A DNA stretch of 6,513 bases from an uncultured Chitinophagaceae bacterium (GCA_946885335.1 CAMPGG010000200.1:1-6513); one strand, 5' to 3'; shown: positions 1 to 6,249, numbered from the stretch's first letter. The notes: generated by a model not told the origin, from the letters alone. Made by a program: numbers and translations.

Positions 1-13
1 TCAACTAATCAAC

Positions 14-595
14 TTAATTCCGACTACTGTCATTCTTAGGTACTATTTTATAATCATCGTTTGAGATATTTGTTACACCACGGGTTTTCTTTACCGGAAT
101 GGTATCCATTGTTTTTGGTAAGGTTAAAGGAATTTCATTGCCCTGAGCAATTTCAGTTTTAACTATTGAATCATTTACGATTGATTGAGAAGTAAAAGGA
201 ATTTCCACTTGCGTACTTGTGTCTGCAATATTTTCCTGATTTATATTATCCGGCCTGGTGTTCGGTTGCACATTTGCGTTAGTACCTGGTGAGTTGGGCT
301 GATTATTATTTTGAACAGGTAAGGTTGTTTGTACTTTTTCAATTTGAGGTATATCGTTTGGTTTTTTAGTTAAAAAATAAAAGGTCAAAGCCATTATGAA
401 TAACAATGCAGTGCCACCCAATATAATGCCTCCTGTTGGGGATGATGGTGAAGGCGGATTATTATCACTACTATCGCCCGGGTCGGTATCCAGTTCATTC
501 TCTATTCTTGCCCATATCATTTCTGACAGGTCAGGAACAGGAATGTTTTCCAGTTTCTTTTTAATTGTTATTTCATATGTCATTTGTTTGTTCAT
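14..595 (-). CDS. Putative single-pass membrane anti-sigma factor
   Basis: This 193-residue protein probably binds the ECF sigma factor encoded just upstream and holds it at the inner membrane. The sequence shows a short cytosolic N-terminus with a PDLSEMIWARIENELD segment (about residues 21-36). From memory, proteins paired with ECF sigma factors in Chitinophagaceae carry a similar PDxxxxIWxRIExxLD stretch. One hydrophobic membrane segment follows (about 55-76, rich in G, L, I and F) and is closed by a KK pair. The remaining ~115 residues should lie in the periplasm; they are rich in N, P, Q and T and show no recognisable domain. There is no Cys or His in the cytosolic part, so it is not a zinc-binding (ZAS) anti-sigma factor. 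Its ATG overlaps the sigma stop codon by one base (TGATG), which suggests translational coupling. A second Met at residue 5 is a possible alternative start. The anti-sigma role is inferred from position and topology. Confidence 0.72.
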   Translation of the reverse strand: MNKQMTYEITIKKKLENIPVPDLSEMIWARIENELDTDPGDSSDNNPPSPSSPTGGIILGGTALLFIMALTFYFLTKKPNDIPQIEKVQTTLPVQNNNQPNSPGTNANVQPNTRPDNINQENIADTSTQVEIPFTSQSIVNDSIVKTEIAQGNEIPLTLPKTMDTIPVKKTRGVTNISNDDYKIVPKNDSSRN

Positions 596-1140
596 CAGGT
601 TTCGAGGTGCATGATTTGTTTTTGCAATGTTTTCCGGGCTTCACTCAGGTGCCATTTTGAGGTGCCTTCGCTGATGGATAATTTTTCTGCTATTTCCCGG
701 TGTGTATAGCCTTCAACAGCATAAAGTACAAAGACGGCATGCGTGGCGGGAGGAAGTTTTTGAACCAGTTTCATGATTTCATCTGCACCCATTTGTTCCA
801 AAACTTCATTTTTGATCTCCGGTTCGGCAACCGTTTCAATTTCAACATTCTCACTAAAGCGGTTGCGTGATTTGATATGATCAAGACCTTCATTTACCAA
901 TATCCTTTTGATCCATGCATGCAATGATCCTTTGCTGCTGTCATAACTTTTTATACTGCGAAAGATCTTTACAAAAGCATGGCTCATGATATCGGCCGCA
1001 TCCATTTCATCTCTTGAATACCGCATGGCGATGGTCATGGCAAAACCATAAAATTGCTGGTACAATTGTTTTTGCGACCGCCTGTCTCCATCCAGGCAGC
1101 CTTGCAGCAATTGATCGGTATCCAGTTCTGCAGTTAACAT
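595..1140 (-). CDS. ECF-type RNA polymerase sigma factor (sigma-70 family)
   Basis: This 181-residue protein has the length and two-domain layout of an ECF sigma factor, which directs RNA polymerase to a dedicated set of promoters. Region 2 spans about residues 15-90: an LYQQFYGFAMTIAMRYSRD core, then DAADIMSHAFVKIFRSIKSYD, the equivalent of the usual DAEDLxQexFlkvw helix that contacts the -10 element. Region 4 spans about 120-176, with KLPPATHAVFVLYAVEGYTH leading into the helix-turn-helix REIAEKLSISEGTSKWHLSEARKTL-type segment that reads the -35 element. The linker (about 92-118) is acidic. Its ATG lies one base after the stop of the upstream lipoprotein gene, and its stop overlaps the start of the anti-sigma gene, so the three are almost certainly one transcript. 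Target promoters cannot be told from this window. Confidence 0.95.
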   Translation of the reverse strand: MLTAELDTDQLLQGCLDGDRRSQKQLYQQFYGFAMTIAMRYSRDEMDAADIMSHAFVKIFRSIKSYDSSKGSLHAWIKRILVNEGLDHIKSRNRFSENVEIETVAEPEIKNEVLEQMGADEIMKLVQKLPPATHAVFVLYAVEGYTHREIAEKLSISEGTSKWHLSEARKTLQKQIMHLET

Positions 1141-1141
1141 A

Positions 1142-1996
1142 CTAGTTATCTAAATTGTCTTTATCCTGTGCCACATCCTGCATACGTTTTAAAAGAATAG
1201 CGGAAGAAATGGAAGAAATAATTAGTTTATCCCGGGCATCCAGGTTGTTGGCCATCCATATATTATTATCCAGTATATCAATGATGGCAACCACACCATC
1301 ATCCCATTTTAATTCATACCCGCTTAAAATTTTACCGCCAAAAACTTTTGTTTCCTTTCCATTTTTTTGTTGCAGTTTATCCACCCGTAAAGGCCTGATG
1401 GTAATCCTTTCAACACCATTAGTGGCATATCCTTCTTCTTCTACATAAGGTTCTTCAAAAATGCCGATTCCCTGGTTTTGTGCAATGTCGAATTTATTGA
1501 TCAACACCAATGACCATGGCTCATTAGCTTCCTTTGTTACCGGTAAAATAGCCGCAGTAAATGCGTATTCATATTTGTTCGTTTTGGAAACAGAACCGAT
1601 ATATGGATTGTTGGATTTATAAACCAATTGTTTCTCCGTAAATTTTTCTGTTGCATAAACATCCGCTTCCAATTGACCACTGCTTATAGTGTATTGAAAT
1701 TTATTTTTTTGGGAAAGATTTTTTTTGTCTGTTTCAATATTAAAAACCCGGAGCATCATTTCTTCCGGGCTGACCCGGAATTTGGTGTATTGCAGGGAAC
1801 TGCCAAAATCCCATCCCCTTTTAATTTTTGAAGTGTGAAATTCACCAAAACTGAGTTGCTGGTTGATCATCCAACCATGTAATCCCTTAACTGGAAGTTT
1901 GGTTGCCTGCTGGCTGAATTGTTCGGGAACAGAAAGTTTTACAGCTGTGCAGGAACTGATTAATAAAAAGATTGCGCTGTAGATTAAGGACCGCAT
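1142..1996 (-). CDS. Predicted lipoprotein of unknown function, first gene of the sigma operon
   Basis: I do not recognise this 284-residue protein. The N-terminus (MRSLIYSAIFLLISSC) is a lipoprotein signal peptide with lipobox I13-S14-S15-C16, so Cys16 should be acylated after cleavage by signal peptidase II. The residues after it (TAVKL) lack the acidic surface-export signal described for some Bacteroidota lipoproteins, which favours a periplasm-facing location; this is an inference. The mature part alternates polar and hydrophobic stretches and looks beta-rich, with no catalytic motif I can name and an acidic C-terminal tail. The start is fixed by the signal peptide, since the next in-frame Met is about residue 43. 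It is the promoter-proximal gene of an operon with an ECF sigma factor (1-base gap) and an anti-sigma factor. It could therefore be an envelope component that feeds into, or is controlled by, that sigma switch, but the sequence does not show which. Confidence 0.85.
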   Translation of the reverse strand: MRSLIYSAIFLLISSCTAVKLSVPEQFSQQATKLPVKGLHGWMINQQLSFGEFHTSKIKRGWDFGSSLQYTKFRVSPEEMMLRVFNIETDKKNLSQKNKFQYTISSGQLEADVYATEKFTEKQLVYKSNNPYIGSVSKTNKYEYAFTAAILPVTKEANEPWSLVLINKFDIAQNQGIGIFEEPYVEEEGYATNGVERITIRPLRVDKLQQKNGKETKVFGGKILSGYELKWDDGVVAIIDILDNNIWMANNLDARDKLIISSISSAILLKRMQDVAQDKDNLDN

Positions 1997-2001
1997 AATA
2001 T

Positions 2002-2031
2002 CAAATTTAATAGTTAAAAATAATTTTCAAA
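2002..2031 (-). promoter_or_regulatory. Bacteroidota-type promoter for the lipoprotein-sigma-anti-sigma operon
   Basis: On the minus strand, TTTG (2031-2028) is followed after 18 bases by TAAATTTG (2009-2002). This matches exactly the primary-sigma promoter pattern known for Bacteroidota (-33 TTTG or TTG, -7 TAnnTTTG, spacer about 17-23). Only five bases separate the -7 element from the lipoprotein ATG at 1996, so transcription should begin at or within a few bases of the start codon, giving a leaderless or near-leaderless mRNA. The match suggests that the housekeeping sigma factor, rather than the encoded ECF factor, drives the operon. Confidence 0.65.
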
Positions 2032-2059
2032 TAGTTTTAAAAAGTTGTTGATTCAGGTT

Positions 2060-2081
2060 TGCAGGAATTGATATACCTGCA
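2060..2081. repeat. Short inverted repeat in the divergent intergenic region
   Basis: TGCAGG and CCTGCA form perfect 6-bp arms around a 10-base spacer, with arm centres 16 bases apart. A second, overlapping pairing is possible between CAGGT (2054-2058) and ACCTG (2075-2079). It lies about 30 bases upstream of the minus-strand operon promoter and about 230 bases before the hydrolase start. It could bind a dimeric regulator, but arms this short can arise by chance. Confidence 0.3.
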
Positions 2082-2310
2082 CTCATTTGTTTCTTTTAAT
2101 CAATACCCCGGCAACATGGAAAAGGGTTGGGTAAAAATTTTTCCTTTAACAAAATATTCAGAACTACCCAGGTCCATTTCAAATACAGATTGAAAAAGAT
2201 TTTCCACTTATCTCCTATTCCTACCCCTTATCCATTAGAAAGACAAATGTGGTAACCTCATCTTTTAGGATGTTGTCAAAGCCAATTATCAAATTTTTAA
2301 AACATATTTA

Positions 2311-3651
2311 ATGAAGCAGATACTATTACTTCTTTCAATTACTATTTTATTCATCACAACTTATGGCCAGGATAAAACTGGAAAATTGGATGAATTATTA
2401 AAAGCCTATGCCGATCAATCAAGATTTAATGGATCCGTATTAGTGATAAAAGACGGGAAAAAACTACTGGATAAAAGTTATGGGTTTAGCAACGTAAAAG
2501 AAAATTTGCCTAACAAATCAAATACTATTTTCCAGGTTGGTTCCATTACCAAACAATTTACAGCAGCTATTATTTTAAAATTGCAGGAAGCAAAAAAATT
2601 AAACGTACAGGATAAACTCAGTAAATATTTTCCAGCCTATCCCAAAGGCGACAGCATTACTATTGAGCATTTATTAACCCATACCTCCGGCATTTACAGT
2701 TATACAAATGACAGGGATTTTATGTCAACTAAAGTTTCCATACCCCATTCCCGCCAGCAAATGATTTCGCTTTTTAAAGACAAGCCATTGCAGTTTACGC
2801 CGGGAACCAAATGGCGATATTCAAATTCAGGCTACCTGCTTTTAGGTTATATCATTGAAGATCTAACCGGGCTTACCTATCAACAAGCGGTTCGGCAATT
2901 TATTTTTGATCCTTTGCAAATGCGGAACAGCGGATTTGATTATACCCAATTAAATATTCAACAAAAAGCAACAGGTTATTCCCAATTGGTTGATGAAATA
3001 AATACGCCGGCCATTTCCATTGATTCAACAATATCATTTGCTTCAGGGTCCATCTATTCAACAACTGAGGATCTGTACAAGTTTCAGCAGGGCATGCAAT
3101 CCTATTCTATCATTTCAAAACTTTCGCTGGAAAAAGCCAGTACAAATTTTAAGAATAATTACGGTTATGGATTCGAGATAGATTCAATAGCAGGAAAAAG
3201 AATAATAGGACATAGTGGAAGTATTCATGGTTTTGTAAGTAACCTGGTTTGGGTGCCCGGTGAAAACACGGTTGTAATTTTATTGAATAATGTTACCAGC
3301 CCGCATCTTGGCAAAATCACCCATAATATTATTTCCTTACTTTATGATCAGCCTTATGAATTACCCGTACCAAAAGTTGCTGTTTCAATGCCGGAAAAAA
3401 AGCTGGAACAATATACCGGCGTTTATGAAATTGGACCTCAATTCGCAATCACCATTTCATTGGTAAACGGTTCATTGATCGGCACACCGCAGGGGCAGGA
3501 ATCACGCAAATTACATCCAGAAAAAGAAGATCTTTTCTTTTTAAAAGAAATTGACGGACAGTTTAAATTTTCCCGAAACGATCAAAACGAAATCACCGCG
3601 GTAACACTTTTTCAAAGCGGTAAAGAAATTATTGGTAAGCGAAGGAAATAA
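2311..3651 (+). CDS. Secreted serine hydrolase, beta-lactamase / penicillin-binding-protein-like family
   Basis: This 446-residue protein belongs to the class C beta-lactamase-like superfamily, which includes esterases, D-aminopeptidases, DD-peptidases and true beta-lactamases. A Sec signal peptide covers about residues 1-19 (hydrophobic core LLLLSITILFI, cut before or near Q20). The catalytic motifs are in order: S78-I-T-K81 (nucleophile Ser and general-base Lys), Y170-S-N172, and H301-S-G303 in place of KTG. The HxG form is usual for the esterase/peptidase-like branch, so a role in antibiotic resistance should not be assumed. The segment EHLLTHTSGI (119-128) is also typical of the family. 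The C-terminal portion (about 358-446) looks like the small beta-rich domain (DUF3471-like) often attached to these enzymes. It probably acts in the periplasm on peptides, esters or peptidoglycan; the substrate is unknown. It is followed 19 bases later by a strong terminator and appears monocistronic. No clear Shine-Dalgarno is present, as is usual in this phylum. Confidence 0.93.
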   Translation: MKQILLLLSITILFITTYGQDKTGKLDELLKAYADQSRFNGSVLVIKDGKKLLDKSYGFSNVKENLPNKSNTIFQVGSITKQFTAAIILKLQEAKKLNVQDKLSKYFPAYPKGDSITIEHLLTHTSGIYSYTNDRDFMSTKVSIPHSRQQMISLFKDKPLQFTPGTKWRYSNSGYLLLGYIIEDLTGLTYQQAVRQFIFDPLQMRNSGFDYTQLNIQQKATGYSQLVDEINTPAISIDSTISFASGSIYSTTEDLYKFQQGMQSYSIISKLSLEKASTNFKNNYGYGFEIDSIAGKRIIGHSGSIHGFVSNLVWVPGENTVVILLNNVTSPHLGKITHNIISLLYDQPYELPVPKVAVSMPEKKLEQYTGVYEIGPQFAITISLVNGSLIGTPQGQESRKLHPEKEDLFFLKEIDGQFKFSRNDQNEITAVTLFQSGKEIIGKRRK

Positions 3652-3670
3652 GTTAACATCATAAAATCTA

Positions 3671-3702
3671 AAAAATGTTCGTGTAAACACACGAGCATTT
3701 TT
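3671..3702 (+). terminator. Intrinsic terminator after the serine hydrolase gene
   Basis: A 14-bp stem pairs 3671-3684 with 3689-3702 around an AAAC loop (3685-3688). The pairing is complete apart from one G-U pair. The right arm ends in five T's, giving a GC-containing core (TCGTGT/ACACGA) with a 3' T run. The left arm begins with A's, so the structure could also work on the opposite strand. It starts 19 bases after the hydrolase stop codon and separates that gene from the kinase. Confidence 0.88.
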
Positions 3703-3706
3703 GTTA

Positions 3707-3736
3707 TTGGATGATATGAATGAAATAATAATTTTA
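3707..3736 (+). promoter_or_regulatory. Possible promoter of the histidine kinase gene
   Basis: TTG (3707-3709) is followed after 19 bases by TAATTTTA (3729-3736), which matches the Bacteroidota -7 pattern TAnnTTTG in 7 of 8 positions. It lies directly after the terminator and 16 bases before the kinase ATG, which would give a very short leader. The final base mismatch and the AT-richness of the region make this tentative. Confidence 0.35.
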
Positions 3737-3752
3737 TGTACTTTCAACCGCT

Positions 3753-4784
3753 ATGACTACTCAACAAAGCCCGGAACTGGAAATGCTCACATTTTTTGAG
3801 AAAACACCGGCATTGGTTTGCATTGCAAGTAAGGATGGCTATTTTAGAAAAATAAATGAATCTGTTTATAAAAAACTGGGTTATACTAAAGAGGAATTAT
3901 TCTCACGGCCTATTTCAAGTTTTATTTTTCCTGATGACAGGGAAGCGACCGCCCGTACCAGGGCAAGAATGATAAATGGTGAAGCATTAATAAATTTTCA
4001 AAACCGGTATGTTACCAAAGATGGTAATTACATATGGCTACAATGGAATTCCATTTACTTCCCCGATAAAGAACTCGTTTTTGCCATAGCAAAAGATGTC
4101 ACTCAAAATAAGCTCGCAGAAATTGCGATAGAAGAAAAGTATAAAAAATTTAAGGGATTAGCCACTCATTTTAAAACCAGCATTGAAGAAGATAGAAAAT
4201 ACCTGGCCGTAGAATTACATGAGGAACTGGCCCAATTGGCTACCGTTGTAAAAATGGATATAGAAGGAATAAAAATAAATGAAAGCGGACTGTCGGAACT
4301 TTCAACAAAACGGCTTGATCATGCATTGGGCATCACCACCCTTTTAATAAATACAATCCGCAGAATTTCATTCTCCATTAGCCCAAATATGATTGAAGAT
4401 ATCGGTCTTTCAGAAACATTGAAATGGCATTGCAAAGAGTTTACGCTGTTAAATGGAATACCCTGCTCTTTTGAAGGTGCTATTGATGAATCGCAATTAT
4501 CAACAGAAATAAAATTGGATTTTTTCAGGGTTTGCCAGGAAGCTTTAACCAATGTAATGTATCATGCAGAAGCTAAAAATGTAATTGTTAAGCTTGAAGA
4601 TAAGCCCGACAAATTTTCCCTTTCCATTATTGACGATGGCAAAGGATTTGAAATTAATCAGCAAATAAATACGCCAGGCATTAACAGTATGCGTGAGAGA
4701 GCAACATTCATTAATGGACACATATCCATCCAAAGTGAAAAAGGCAAGGGTACCATGGTTAATGTTTCCATCAACAAATCATGA
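3753..4784 (+). CDS. Soluble PAS-domain sensor histidine kinase (HisKA_3 / NarL-NarX class)
   Basis: This 343-residue protein is a two-component sensor kinase that should autophosphorylate on His and pass the phosphate to a response regulator, usually of the LuxR/NarL type. An N-terminal PAS domain (about 10-118) shows the S-box pattern: GYFRKINESVYKKLGYTKEEL, then FPDD and the closing AIAKDVTQNK. A short helical linker leads to the HisKA_3 dimerisation helix with phosphoacceptor H156 in VELHEELAQ. The acidic residue at H+1 (E157) and Q161 correspond to the HDxxxQ phosphatase motif, with Glu replacing Asp. The second helix carries ISPNMIEDIGL (208-218). The ATPase domain (about 250-341) has the N box EALTNVMYHAEAKNV with N267, the G1 box D294-D-G-K-G298, GINSMRERA (309-317), and the G2 box G331-K-G-T334. 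There is no signal peptide or membrane segment, so it senses something in the cytosol. No response regulator gene is visible. An upstream ATG at 3736 is out of frame and stops at once. Confidence 0.95.
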   Translation: MTTQQSPELEMLTFFEKTPALVCIASKDGYFRKINESVYKKLGYTKEELFSRPISSFIFPDDREATARTRARMINGEALINFQNRYVTKDGNYIWLQWNSIYFPDKELVFAIAKDVTQNKLAEIAIEEKYKKFKGLATHFKTSIEEDRKYLAVELHEELAQLATVVKMDIEGIKINESGLSELSTKRLDHALGITTLLINTIRRISFSISPNMIEDIGLSETLKWHCKEFTLLNGIPCSFEGAIDESQLSTEIKLDFFRVCQEALTNVMYHAEAKNVIVKLEDKPDKFSLSIIDDGKGFEINQQINTPGINSMRERATFINGHISIQSEKGKGTMVNVSINKS

Positions 4785-4809
4785 TACCCTAACTCCTTTT
4801 ATAATTTAC

Positions 4810-4835
4810 CAGGTTAATTTATTTTATTAAACCTG
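4810..4835. terminator. Hairpin between the convergent kinase and T9SS-protein genes
   Basis: The arms CAGGTTAAT (4810-4818) and ATTAAACCTG (4826-4835) pair over 9 bp with one bulged A (4829) and a 7-base loop. The hairpin begins 26 bases past the kinase stop and covers the stop codon of the opposing gene. Neither side is followed by a good T run, so it is at best a weak or factor-dependent bidirectional terminator. Confidence 0.35.
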
Positions 4836-5620
4836 CCAGTTACAGTGCTTTTATCTGCCTTTATAATTTTTATTAAATATGCACCGGGAATAAATTGGGT
4901 TGTGTTAATTGTCCGCGTGTTCCTACCTGTTATTAAAGAAAATTGTTCCTGCTTCAACAATCTCCCGTTTACATCCAAAACCTGCAAAGTAGAAGGCCCC
5001 TCCATATCGGTATCAAGATATATCCAGGTATTCGATGTTGCGGGGTTTGGGTAGACCCGTAACTTTTCTTTAGCAAAACCTTTTATTTCTACAATGTTTG
5101 AGTACATAAACTGGTTTTGAATATCTGTTAATTGCAACCTGTAATAAGATATTCCCGTATGATCATTTATATCGTCCTGCTCATATTTTTCCCGTACTCT
5201 AAACTGTTCATTTACCCATACTGTGCTTACTGTTTGGAAATTATTTGTATCATCAATAGAACGTTGCAGCAGGTAAAGCCTGTCATCAAATCCATTCTTT
5301 CTTTGCCAATCCAGGTTTACCTGGCTTTCATTAAATCTTTCGCCGTTCAATGTTAAACTCGATTTTCTTTGTTGTATTACAGGACATTGAGCCTTAAGCA
5401 GGTTGATTTGCTGTACAATATTGAATTTTTCGGGCAATTCCTTTTGAACATTACTGAGTAATTGGACAACTTTAATTTCCATTTTTTCGGGTTGCATGGG
5501 TTCCAGGATTTTTGGAACCATCATCGGTTTATAAACCGTATGCCCGGCAGGTAGATTTTGCGATAATATATCAAGCTGATAAAAAAGTGTAAGCAATAAA
5601 AATAAGAGAATATTTTTCAT
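4814..5620 (-). CDS. Small secreted protein with a type IX secretion C-terminal sorting domain
   Basis: This 268-residue protein has a Sec signal peptide (about 1-20, core ILLFLLLTLFY, probable cut before Q21) and a C-terminal T9SS type A sorting domain. That domain (about 187-268) begins LRVYPNPATSNTWIYLD and continues with LQVLDVNGRLLKQEQF and FIPGAYLIKI, the usual hallmarks; it would be recognised by the outer-membrane type IX translocon. Between them, residues about 91-180 match the fibronectin-III-like module commonly found before this sorting signal: VNLDWQ, YLLQRSIDDTNNFQTVSTV and SYYRLQLTD, then YSNIVEIKG. The segment after the signal peptide (about 22-90) is Pro-, Met- and Gln-rich and shows no known domain. 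No catalytic domain is present, so the protein is probably structural, adhesive or a binding module. It lies 95 bases downstream of the Hcp-like gene on the same strand, and the two may be co-transcribed. Confidence 0.9.
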   Translation of the reverse strand: MKNILLFLLLTLFYQLDILSQNLPAGHTVYKPMMVPKILEPMQPEKMEIKVVQLLSNVQKELPEKFNIVQQINLLKAQCPVIQQRKSSLTLNGERFNESQVNLDWQRKNGFDDRLYLLQRSIDDTNNFQTVSTVWVNEQFRVREKYEQDDINDHTGISYYRLQLTDIQNQFMYSNIVEIKGFAKEKLRVYPNPATSNTWIYLDTDMEGPSTLQVLDVNGRLLKQEQFSLITGRNTRTINTTQFIPGAYLIKIIKADKSTVTGRFNKIN

Positions 5621-5715
5621 AACTAAATATTTAATGATCTCGCTGAATTTTCAGAAAAATATATAATGCTTCATTGAATTTGTATTAGCAAATTTCATTT
5701 CAGCAGCTTTGAGCA

Positions 5716-6249
5716 TTATAATGGAGATGCTTTAACAAAGTTCCATCCGAAACTTCCTGCGGGCGTCCAAGTCCCTGTATTTGATTGCATATAATAAAAC
5801 CACTCTGCCGATCCCGGACCAAATTCAATAAAAATATATGGAAGATCGCCTCCTGACCCTGATTCAGATATGGTTGTTATCAAAACATCCTTTAAAACTA
5901 TACGATAATAAATAGATGGAGTTTCGCCGTGTGAAACAAATGAGACTTCTATTTCCGAAATTTTTAGTCCTTCATAAAACTTTTTCTTCAAATCTCTTAA
6001 AGCTATTGAATGCCTCATAGAAAATTGAAAACCAGAGGAAACAACCTTACAGGCTGTTTTGGTATAAACATCAACCGGGCATCCATTAGCAGATTGGGAA
6101 AAAGACATGGCTTCTACCTGTTTCAAAAATCCTGATTGTACTACGTCGCCTTCAATGCCATTAATTTTAAGGTATATGTCTTGTGCCATTGAAGTTGAAC
6201 TCATGAACAGCCCAATTGCCATTACAAGCAGGTAAAATAACTTTCTCAT
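5716..6249 (-). CDS. Secreted Hcp-like protein (type VI tube-protein fold) with a Sec signal peptide
   Basis: This 177-residue protein begins with a clear signal peptide (MRKLFYLLVMAIGLFMSSTSMA, probable cut after A22). The mature part resembles the Hcp / T6SS_HCP family. It opens with DIYLKINGIEGD, like the family's (I/M)(Y/F)LKIdGIkGes start, and continues with VEAMSFSQS. Later come a helix-like region about residues 80-95 and YYRIVLKDVLITTISESGSGGD (about 114-135), which matches the family's LxdvlVssyxxsGsgGd hairpin, then IFIEFGPGSAEWFYY. Two cysteines, C57 and C67, could form a disulfide after export. Canonical Hcp has no signal peptide, because it is assembled in the cytosol and leaves through the T6SS. 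This one should be exported by Sec, and no T6SS gene is nearby. It may be a periplasmic or extracellular relative that kept the beta-barrel, possibly ring-forming, fold. Function is unknown; family assignment is from remembered motifs. Confidence 0.75.
   Translation of the reverse strand: MRKLFYLLVMAIGLFMSSTSMAQDIYLKINGIEGDVVQSGFLKQVEAMSFSQSANGCPVDVYTKTACKVVSSGFQFSMRHSIALRDLKKKFYEGLKISEIEVSFVSHGETPSIYYRIVLKDVLITTISESGSGGDLPYIFIEFGPGSAEWFYYMQSNTGTWTPAGSFGWNFVKASPL

Larger units (their letters stand above)
1997..2310. other. Divergent intergenic region between the sigma operon and the serine hydrolase
   Basis: This 314-base stretch separates two divergent transcripts. It contains the operon promoter at its left edge and a short inverted repeat (TGCAGG at 2060-2065, CCTGCA at 2076-2081, 10-base spacer) that could be an operator. 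I found no convincing reading frame, RNA gene or TAnnTTTG element pointing right towards the hydrolase, so that gene's promoter is unidentified. The segment around 2205-2235 is pyrimidine-rich on the plus strand with no evident role. Confidence 0.6.

Noticed and set aside
396..614. A 72-codon plus-strand reading frame opposite the anti-sigma gene
   Set aside because: It lies antisense to a well-supported coding region that fits an operon. Its translation has no domain character, and its hydrophobic parts mirror the anti-sigma membrane segment.
1155..1448. A 97-codon plus-strand frame opposite the lipoprotein gene
   Set aside because: It is antisense to a gene with a clear lipobox and operon context, and its composition (Ser- and Pro-rich, no motif) is typical of a shadow frame.
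2311..3651. Calling the serine hydrolase an antibiotic-resistance beta-lactamase (AmpC-like)
   Set aside because: It has SxxK and YxN, but the third motif is HSG rather than KTG and it carries an extra C-terminal domain. These features favour the broad esterase/peptidase-like branch.
3541..3747. A 68-codon minus-strand frame across the hydrolase end and the terminator
   Set aside because: It reads through a strong terminator hairpin and the C-terminal coding part of the hydrolase, and shows no recognisable protein features.
5643..5654. CTGAA-TT-TTCAG near-palindrome upstream of the T9SS-protein gene
   Set aside because: The arms are only 5 bp with a 2-base centre, easily found by chance in this composition, and no second copy is nearby.
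5677..5694. AATTTG / CAAATT hairpin between the Hcp-like and T9SS-protein genes
   Set aside because: The 6-bp AT-rich stem with no adjacent T run is too weak to call a terminator, so co-transcription of the two genes remains open.
5716..6249. Calling a type VI secretion system in this window
   Set aside because: Only an Hcp-like protein is present, it has a Sec signal peptide, and no sheath, baseplate, VgrG or ATPase gene is visible.
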